Positions 55,830-64,000 of a stretch of DNA of 64,000 nucleotides are shown one piece after another. Within the stretch, counting starts at the first letter, position 1. Each line of letters starts with the position of its first letter. Under the pieces are notes generated by a model that saw only the letters and a list, made by a program, of their open reading frames with translations, was not told where the DNA came from and did not search any database. The stretch is from Galeopsis tetrahit (taxonomy: Eukaryota > Streptophyta > Magnoliopsida > Lamiales > Lamiaceae). The stretch covers positions 4,590,501-4,654,500 of the forward strand of contig OY776123.1 in NCBI GenBank assembly GCA_963675135.1, written 5' to 3'. The position numbers were made by a program, and so were the translations under genes.

Positions 55830-57449
55830 CGAGCTTTAAATGTGGGAGAAATCTTGTGATAAGTGTGGGAAATCAAGTTGAACGATGAATTGGAAGGGAA
55901 ATTTGGGGAAAAAATAGTTGATGGAGAACATCAATATAAAAATATATTTAATGATTTTTATATTTTTTTTCATACTTTTTTACTGTATATATATATATAT
56001 ATGATATAGGAGTATATGATGTACGTTTTTGTCGTTGCACCATCGTTCACTCATACTCGTGGTCGAACACATCGGTGATTGTACGGCTAAATTGGTCGAA
56101 CACACTAGTTGAAGTACGACCAACTTTTGGTTAACACACTCACAAATTTTGGCTAAGTGTTGTACAAATCGTTTGAGCGAACACCTCTATAAGCGCGCTT
56201 GAAGTAGTGGTCGTACAATTGTATATGCGTACATGAAGTTGTGGTCATACAACTATGTATGTGTACATTGTTTAGTAGCCATACAATTTGAACATAAAGT
56301 TTCGTCTACTATGATATAATATTTGAATTTGTTGTTGACATTTTTACAAGTCAGTGAACTTGTTCGGTTGTTCAATCAAGAATTAAGAGAAAGCTTGTTC
56401 GGATAAGAATCGAGAGGGAGTCGATTTTTATTTTTTTTATGAAATGCATGGTGGTTTGAGAGGAAAAAGGGAGTGAGACGTGAATAAAAAAAAAGGTTGA
56501 ATGAGACAGAATGTTTTTAGTAATGAAAATTTGTTGAAAAAACTGAGATTTTAGTTAAAATATTAAAAATGGGTTGTTTTTTAAACACATTCTTATTTCT
56601 AAGGTTAAACAGAGAAGAGTCCATAATAATAAAAAATAGTTTTAGTTTGATCATATTTGGAACCAAAAACGAATAGCAATACTACTACATGATCATCATT
56701 ACTTGCTAAAGTAACTTTTTTTTTTTCAATATCTAGGAATATTGTGTAATAGGTATTTCGAAGCAAGTATTCAATATTGTCTGGCAATTTGAAGTAGTAT
56801 TCACAATTAAATCCTATAATTATGGATACTAATTTATTGTCAATGTGCAGAAGCATGAAAAATGCATACTACAAGAAACAGTGCGTACGCCAAGCATGTA
56901 AATTCATACAAAGACTGAGGCTTTATTATAAAATTAACAAAGTCAATTAACAAATAATTTTCAGATGTTTGTAAGTTTCCTATATTATCACCCTTAATCT
57001 ATACATACAAGGTCAGGCTTACTCAACTTGTTTTATATTATTTTTTAATTGAAAACTAAATTCAAGCTACCTAGATATATTAAAATACTATATAGTCTCA
57101 AAGATTACAACTAAATTCAAGCTACCTAGATATATTAAAACTAAATCCAAGCTACCTAGATACATTTTTTATCTGGCAAAATAACTCAATATATATAAAA
57201 TTCTATAGTCTCAAAGATTACAGAGGCACCAGGGGTAGTGCTCCACAGCAAGAACAAAAAAGATAGAAATAAAGTAAAAAAACCAAATAGCTTAGCAATC
57301 ATATTGAATGCTTAGCACATAATTACCTAGACTGCTTATAAGAATACTAGTAACAGAACAAAAAAGATAGAAATAAAGTCAAAAACCAAATAGCTTAGCA
57401 ATCATATTGAATATTTAGCACATAATTACCTAGACTGCTTATAAGAATA
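55830..57449. other. Spacer between duplicated units
   Basis: AT-rich sequence with a (TA)n run at about 55987-56003 and a block of GTCGAACAC / GTCGTACAA reiterations at 56085-56290. Local duplications near 57060-57150 share TTCAAGCTACCTAGATATAT. No gene was seen. Confidence 0.5.
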
Positions 57450-57458
57450 GTAGTAAAG
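57251..57458. repeat. 104-bp tandem duplication
   Basis: Two nearly identical units begin at 57251 and 57355 (AGAACAAAAAAGATAGAAAT) and end with CTGCTTATAAGAATA(C/G)TAGTAA. Confidence 0.9.
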
Positions 57459-57800
57459 AATGTTTAGCACATAAATATTTGAAATGGTAAATGTATACTT
57501 GAATTAAGAAGCATAAATGTGTTCAGCAAAGAGAAGTATCCATGCATATAGTAAAAAAATCCAGAAAACTTTGGGCATATCCCTGCAAAAAATATTCTCC
57601 AAGCAATACAATGTTGGAAAGGAATAAGGTTTTTAAACACTAATATTGAAATAAAACATGTCTTCAAGTCCCTCTTATGAATGAGAAAATCTTGCTTCAG
57701 AAGCTGGGATCAGGACATGAGGAGTTGGAACTTGCAGAAGAACCTAATTCAGATCAACAAAAATGGTCCTTCATTAAACTCCAAAATAAGTGGATGTATT
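57459..57800 (-). repeat. Dispersed repeat R1, copy 3, downstream of LUFS gene B
   Basis: The minus strand reads VLLQVPTPHVLIPASEARF after GAATTAG. It is equivalent to 49040-49290. It is also an inverted homologue of 63190-63965, with similarity extending to about 58090. Confidence 0.65.
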
Positions 57801-58169
57801 TTCCTAAAACAATCAAACTGAGAAGGGGAAAAAGACCAAGTGCATAAAAAAGTGATTCTATAGAGGAGAGTATTGTGTATATTCAATTAACAAAATTTTT
57901 GACATCTCTTTGACCGACAAAAAACTAGTCGAGTTTGTGATGGCGTGTTTTAAAAAATTACCATATTATTTATTGTAAGCACAAAAAATTAATTTAAGTT
58001 TTCTGTCTTTAGAAAAACATTTGCCAAATGGAAAACTTATATACTATCTAACATTTGTCTAAAAGTAACAATCATTCATGTAAATGCAAGAATACAAATA
58101 TTGAACATAAAAACAACAGGATGAAAACATAGGAAAAATGCAAGATGGTGAATAAGAATGTAAACAAAC

Positions 58170-60183
58170 CAGCATCTGCCCGTTCCCTGTCTGGAATTAG
58201 TCTTGGCGCAAGAGAAGCTAGCTCTGGAATGGTAGGTCTCCTCAAACCAGTGCCAACATTAACACTCTACAGAACACGTAAGATATGCCTCAAATTCATC
58301 TTCTATATGATCATATAATATACCAACTATTGTGTATAAAAGTAAACGTACTTGGCTCAGAGGGCTCTGTCGCTTTTTACTGACTTTTTTCTTGCGAGAG
58401 CTGCAAGATCAGATAACACATTGAAGAACAGTTAGCATCATGCAATTGATATGTTAGACCGTTTCACTTCTTTAAAGTAAAAAAAAAAAGCTAGAACAAA
58501 AGATCATGTTGCTTCCCTGATATAACACGAAATGCTCACAAATTATAACATGCAAGATGCATACATGTTCGACCAGAACACCAATTCCAATCATATCAAA
58601 ATAGTTAAGAAAGACCATAATCCCACAAATTTAACTGAACAAATATAGCCAGTTAAAAAAGGCATTGCAAAAGTTATTAACATTTTAATCAGTAGAAAGC
58701 GTGATTCAATAAAGCATTACCCGGAACTGCTACCGGATGGCTGCATACGAGAAAATTGCTCGACATCGCGAGCATTTAAAGTAGGATCAACATTCCTTGG
58801 AGGAACCATACTCAGCAAATTCCTCATTTCAGGCCTGGGCCCCATCATTGGCCCTGTCATGGGAGGACAGATGTTCTGTAGCATATAATTGGCATTTGTT
58901 GGCAGTGAAACAGGCTGAGCGTTCTGCAGAACAAGTGCAGAAGTCTGAGGTGGCTGGGGTGGCTGAAATGCGAAAAAATAACCATGAGCTTTGTTAATAA
59001 AGGGATGCAGCTAAACATGCAAAAATAGATTCGAATAGAGAATACCGCAGTTGTGGATACTTGTTGACCCGAGGGATTAACCCCAGTTCGAGAAGAGTAT
59101 ATCTCCCAGAAAAAGGACCACCACTCAGAGAGAAACCCTTCAGGAGGATTGGCACCTGGAAAAGAAACGTGAATTCATTAAGTGATTGCTCAGCTTCAGA
59201 ATCTCGAAAAAAATTCTGTACATATCAATACTATTCCTTCAAAAAATTATCAAGAAATTATGTTACAACAAGAGAACGCTAGGATCAGATTTTTCGCTGT
59301 ACTAAATCTAATCACATAGGTTAATCATATAAATCTACATCAGCATATACTAAAAGACATCCGGATCTGTAACCAAATCAACCATGCAAAAGTTTAACAG
59401 CAGTAGATCTCAATCAATCACAAAAAATTAGCAAATAATCTGCAATTAATAAAAAATATTCCTTTTTTTTTCTTGGAAAAGATTTGCATCAATTTAATCA
59501 CGCCAGTGAGATACACCATCTGGGATCCAACTACACAAGTTATTCATAACGGGTCACACTTGAATTTAAAGAAACTTGAGTAACTCTTTCACATCCTGAT
59601 TTTAGAAGTCTTCTGAAAAGAGTAATGTACACCAACAATTTATTTGTTTACCTAAAGTTTTCATAAAATAGCCAAACATGCATAATTTGTATAAATTTGC
59701 AGCGGAATTTAATAAATAAATATGTACTCAGAACCAATTACTAAATCCTTGATAAAATTAATCTTCAACGAAAATATTCAAAACTTGTCTCAAAGCAAAA
59801 ACAGCAAAACAATTATTTTGCTCATTAATAAGTACATTAAATTTATTAAAAAAAACCAACAACAAAAAATTGTAGAGTAAATAAAAAAAATCTCAAAAGC
59901 AGCGAGAAAGAGACTATATACCAACAGTCTTAGGCTGAATGTTAGCCTCCTGTGCTAAAATATCAGCAGTGGTGTGCAGATTTTTCTTCACGAGGTAATC
60001 ATGAATGTATAAATCCAACCTTCAAAACAGAAGACAGAAGAAAAATTAAAAACGCCACAATGCAGGAGCCAAAAAATCAATGAACTAAACACCCTCATTT
60101 TTTTTTGTTAAGGGAATAACAAATAACGCCATTGAACTTGTGCACAAAATAACTCACAACTCCTGAGCGTTAAAGTCCTCCAT
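58170..60183 (-). CDS. LEUNIG-like LisH/LUFS protein lacking WD40 repeats, copy B
   Basis: Six minus-strand exons: 60183-60158, 60019-59922, 59155-59046, 58962-58721, 58400-58352 and 58266-58170. The first three (26, 98 and 110 nt) match copy A exactly in length and phase. The product starts MEDFNAQELLDLYIHDYLVK, with NPPEGFLSEWWSFFWEIYSS, a PPQPPQTSALVLQNAQP region, RMQPSGSSSG and a basic SRKKKVSKKRQ (three residues longer than A). No frameshift or stop is present, although the copies differ at many residues. No WD40 exons follow before the R1 repeat. Past the sixth exon the frame stays open for about 36 codons as a hydrophobic tail in both copies. Retention of frames and splice sites argues against simple decay. 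Confidence 0.65.
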
Positions 60184-60234
60184 TATGACAGAGACCAAAT
60201 CTTAGGTTTACAAGAACAAGGATGGCAAAAGAGA

Positions 60235-61175
60235 GAAAGGAATTAACAAGAAAAAAAAAACACGGATAAACAGCAATAGGTACTCCGTTTTTTTTTTCTC
60301 TGACTGTTTATACCAACAAGAGAGAGAAACTTCAACAAAAAAGAAAAGGCCCTTGTGTATTAAAGCGAGAAATTGAGGCTTTAAGCAGAACAAAAAGTGT
60401 ATGAGTGAGGTGGTGGAAGCGCGTGGTGTGGGAGAAAATTGATGGTACAGCCATGCTAAATTAATGGCACTCGGATGAAAACAAAAAAACGGATAGATAG
60501 CAAGACCGGCTCCAGGCTTTTTTTCCCCTTTGGCTGTTTTTAAACAAGAGAGAGAAAAATTCAACCAAAAAGGAAAGGCCCTTTTGAATTAAAGCAAGAA
60601 ATTGAGGCTTTATGTAGAGCGAAAAGTGAGTGAGTAAGGTGGTGGAGGCGCTTGGGGTGGGGGAAAATTGATGGTACAGCCAAGCTAAATTAATGGCACT
60701 CGGATGAAAACAAAAAAACGGATAAATAGCAAGAGCTGCTCCAGGCTTTTTTTTCCCCTTTGGCTGTTTTTACCAACAAGAGAGAAAAATTCAGCCAAAA
60801 AGGAAAGGTCCTTTTGAATTAAAGCAAGAAATTGAGGCTTTATGTAGAGCGAAAAGTGAGTAAGTGAGGTGGTGGAGGCGCTTGGGATAGGGGGAAATTG
60901 ATGGTACAGCCATGCTAAATTAATGGCACTCGGATGAAAACAAAAAAACGGATATATAGCAAGAGCTGCTCCAGGCTTTTTTTCCTCTTTGGCTATTTTT
61001 ACCAACAAGAGAGATAAAAATTCAACCAAAAAGGGAAGGCCCTTTTGAATTAAAGCAAGAAATTGAGGCTTTATGTAGAGCGAAAAGTGAGTAAGTGAGG
61101 TGGTGGAGGCGCTTGGGGTAGGGGGAAATTGATGGTACAGCCATGCAAAATTAATGGCACCAGACAAAAACAAAA
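60235..61175 (-). repeat. ~230-bp tandem repeat, four units, upstream of LUFS gene B
   Basis: AATTGAGGCTTT recurs at 60371, 60600, 60830 and 61061, giving periods of 229, 230 and 231 bp. The same unit occurs twice upstream of copy A. Each holds a TACATAAAG (TATA-like) motif, a pyrimidine-rich stretch and GGTGGTGGA(A/G)GCGC. Frames of 118 and 162 codons across it are by-products of the periodicity. Confidence 0.88.
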
Positions 61176-61384
61176 AAGAGTGAACACTTTTAAGTAAACT
61201 CCATTACAACTTATGCATCGTATAAGATAATATGTTGGTATAAAATTTTAAAATATATACACTTATAATTTATTTTATTTCAAATATATTAAATTTATAA
61301 ATTATTTGAAAATAATTTATTGTACCTCTAAAAAATATCCTTTATACATATTTTAAAATTTTATACATGTGAGAAGAAGCGTAA

Positions 61385-61800
61385 TATGCTTCTCTGTATA
61401 TTACGTATGTGTAACAATATGCACAAAGACAATACCTGCTTCCAGTGCTGATATAGAGGCTTCATATGGTATTATCTTCTTCCTCAGTAAATCCATCATG
61501 CTTGATGTAAGGCATCAAATAATTGAGTAATCTCAATCTGCAACTCTTCCCAAATCTCTCAAGTCCTACAGTAAAATAACATTAATCAAAAACCAAAACC
61601 TTGAATGAAGGCATTAAGGCACAAACCTGAAAGCACAAGGCTTGTAAGTTTCAATGTTGCTGCAGCCCATTCTCAAACCATCTAACAATCAGTTATATAA
61701 ATTTAATTTTTGAATCATAAGTATGTTGACACTTTCAATAGCTAGAAAAATATGTTCGAATGTAGCAGATGGAAGAAAAATAATAATAATCTCCTCATTG
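61385..61800 (-). repeat. Duplicated segment S, copy 2
   Basis: It matches 55035-55625 (TGCTGATATAGAGGCTTCA, AAAGCACAAGGCTTGTAAGT, TCGAATGTAGCAGATGGAAG). It directly follows the repeats of unit 2, where unit 1 has about 3 kb of extra DNA. Confidence 0.75.
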
Positions 61801-63189
61801 ATATATAAAATCCTAAAACTTTTGGTTTCTCACTAATTCCATTGTTACATGAATATTATCAGTTCAACTCTTCAAGCAACAGATACAGAAAAATATAGTG
61901 AATATTCCATTGATATATTAAGAGATATTTTTAATGTTGTCTGTTAGAGCTGAGGAAGCTGACATGATAGGTACCGGCTTTAAGAAGCAGAAGATCTGAA
62001 AATAGAACTAATAAATATGACTTCTTTAAAATTAAACAGATATTTTTTTAATTTAATTGCAGTTTTTCCCCTTCGAGTCATCATCAAGAAGGGTAGGACT
62101 AACCATCCTGGTCGAAGGTTCAGATATTATCAGCTTTCCGGATGCTTGAGCTGCCAACTTGTGTACATGATCTGCTCAACAGCCTGCTGACACAGCTGAA
62201 AATTGTTTTTGTTGTTTTGGCAATGAAATACTATACCTGAGTCCTTGACAGAGCAAGCCAACATGACTCAACAATTGAAATCAGATCGATATATATTAAG
62301 AAACGATCTTGCAGCAACCAATTTGAAGACCCAAAATTGAATGGTCATACAGTTAAAGAACAATCCTCTGATGGAATAAAGCTCCACGTCTTCTTTCCTG
62401 AAAGATTAAATTGTCAAGAAAAATCAAAACGATGATAGTTGTCTACGACATTTGGACTTTCATGACGACAAATTGTCATCGCGAAAAACCTTATTTGTTT
62501 TGTAAGTTTCCTTCTTCAATTAACAATAAAAAGTGAAATATACATCAGCCTTGTCATTCCATCAAATGTTGGCCTCCCAATTAATGTGAGACTGTCAATT
62601 AAACACATTATTTTGTTTGTTCCTTCAATTGGCGGTCTCATCATTATTGTGAGACACTAGCAATTCAACACAATTTATTATCCATTCTATTTCAAAATCT
62701 TTTCTAAACTATTCCCGATAAAAGTTACTTTATACTACACCTTTTAATGTTTGAAGGATTTTATATCTTTATTAGTTTCATTACATATACTTCCTTTGTT
62801 AGTCTTTATTTTACTTAGATAGCAAGTTTATAATTATTTTCTAAATTTTCATTAATTGTAGAAAGTTTCTGCAATTAGAACTCAATGAGTCAATGTTGGA
62901 TAACACAAGTTTTAAGTTTGTGGATTGAGCTAAAGTAAATCAATCGTAATCTTCCAAAATAATAACTTCGAGAAAGATATCCTTGATTACAAGAAAATGT
63001 TTAGTCTTCTTTTGCTTTCAGAGTAGATTATCTTTCAGAGGAGATTATCCTTTCAACTGCAAAGGTAGAAGATAACCTGAATGCAGGAGCGCCTTTTAAG
63101 AAAAGATGAAATGGGTTTGAATGCAAAAACTTGTTGGTTTCCTGTCCGATATTTGTATGTATAAAAGATGTATGAAGGGACATACATGT
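61801..63189. other. Spacer with one possible terminal exon
   Basis: Mostly unrecognised. A minus-strand frame at 62053-62167 (ADHVHKLAAQASGKLIISEP, then STRMVSPTLLDDD, ending in TAA) looks like coding sequence preceded by an AG, but I cannot name it. The CCAATTAATGTGAGAC stretch at 62578-62680 repeats part of 48150-48200. Confidence 0.35.
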
Positions 63190-63965
63190 GAAGGGTTCTT
63201 ACTTTTAGAAAAATGCTAGATAGTATAAGATTTCCATTTCCAAAGTTTTTTGAAAATGTTTTTCTCAAGACGAAAACTTGGATTACAATTTAGTGTGGTT
63301 ACAATAACAAAAAATTGTAAATTCTTTGAAACACATCAACACAAACTTGACAAGTTTTTTGCCTGTCAAATAGATGGTTCAACATATGAACTTAGTTAAA
63401 TCTTAACCTCCGAATGGTGTGGTTCCATTTCATGTCAAAAATTTTAAGTTAATTGAATATATATAATACAAATTCTTCTATAGAGTCATTATTTTTATAC
63501 ACTTGCAAATTACTTGACCTATTTTCCTTCTCGGTTTGGTTGTTCTAGAAAGTACATCTAGTTCTATCTCATCATTTGGATTTTGTTGGTTGGTCATAAT
63601 GTCTAATGAAGGACAATACACGTTGAACTGGCATTATACTCGTCTACAAGTTCTAACTCCCCATGTCGTGATACCGGCCCCTGAAGCAAGAATTTGCCTC
63701 ACGTATGAAAGGGACCTGAAGACATATTTAATTTCAATGTTGGTGCTTAGAAACCTTATGCCCCTCGGACATAGACTAAAGACAATCATTACCTGGAGAA
63801 TATTGTATGTTTATAGTAAGGCATTGACGTGCCAAAAGATCACTAGATCTTTATATTGTAGGCAAATTTATTTTGCTTTTCTCTTTGCTAGAACACATGG
63901 GGTACTTCTTAATTCAAGTTTATATTCACCATTTCAAATAATTATGTGTCAAACATTCTTACCTA
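63190..63965 (+). repeat. Dispersed repeat R1, copy 4, inverted relative to copy 3
   Basis: Matches the reverse complement of 57459-58090 in order: TGCTAGATAGTATAAG, CAAGTTTTTTGCCTGTCAAA-like, TTAATTGAATATATATAATA, and the LQVLTPHVVIPAPEARI frame. It runs to the window edge, and more duplicated material may follow outside. Confidence 0.65.
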
Positions 63966-64000
63966 GTAGTCTTATAAGCAATTGAAAGTAGTTTGAATTT

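Noticed and set aside
60208..61173. 118- and 162-codon minus-strand frames upstream of LUFS gene B
   Set aside because: Same tandem repeat, four units; frame openness is carried along by repetition and differs between units.
1..64000. CRISPR arrays, operons, bacterial promoters or plasmid-like origins
   Set aside because: None present; gene structure and repeats are those of a plant nuclear genome.

Overview
This is nuclear DNA from a flowering plant: a eudicot, possibly an asterid of the Lamiales type, though the lineage is a guess. The reasons are GT-AG introns in small genes with long AT-rich gaps, plant-only gene families (FAR1-related, WVD2-like, NOI/RIN4, PPR, LEUNIG-type), a miR156/157 hairpin, and many MITEs, a tRNA-type SINE, a Ty1/copia remnant and large foldback elements. 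No operons, CRISPR arrays, organellar insertions or rRNA were seen. Exon boundaries were read by hand from splice signals, reading frame and family similarity. No transcript data were available.

Left part (1-16.9 kb), gene-dense: the 3' end of an unrecognised gene (1-287); a DUF971 protein (1556-3062); peptidyl serine alpha-galactosyltransferase SERGT1 (4161-8692) with an internally duplicated catalytic half; a WVD2-like microtubule protein with a TPX2 domain (10922-13230); and, convergent to it, a transposase-derived FAR1-related factor (13542-16058, minus). A SINE with a perfect 15-bp target duplication lies at 1168-1359.

Middle part (16.9-38.2 kb): a repeat-filled gap (Helitron-like terminus, Stowaway MITEs, two large TIR elements), then the F1-ATPase assembly factor ATP12 (24666-26625). 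Next is a two-exon gene for a secreted 82-residue Cys-rich peptide with a Bowman-Birk-like loop (27018-27350, minus), a retroposed U6 snRNA pseudogene with a 20-bp target duplication (27642-27735), a NOI/RIN4-type gene (28667-30156), the very-long-chain 3-ketoacyl-CoA reductase KCR1 (33742-35518), and the PPR gene LPE1 (35934-38219, minus).

Gene-poor part (38.2-48 kb): a Pack-MULE/foldback-like element (39.38-42.11 kb) with about 670-bp inverted arms, each holding six tandem ~55-bp repeats, around a GC-rich payload; a MIR156/157 precursor (mature miRNA at 45523-45543) whose upstream 700 bp is filled by three transposon insertions; and the 5' LTR plus gag remnant of a copia element (47190-47970).

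Right part (48-64 kb): a segmental duplication. Two minus-strand genes (49695-51467 and 58170-60183) keep every splice site of a LEUNIG-like LisH/LUFS N-terminal half, but no WD40 repeats follow. Their presumed upstream regions carry a ~230-bp tandem repeat, two units in one copy and four in the other. One copy also has a 45-bp expansion that multiplies in-frame 3' splice sites. Around them are an RHD3 exon relic, orphan exon-like pieces and a four-copy dispersed repeat. The LUFS-only pair, the Cys-rich peptide, the miR157 locus and the U6 retropseudogene are the most rewarding items to check.
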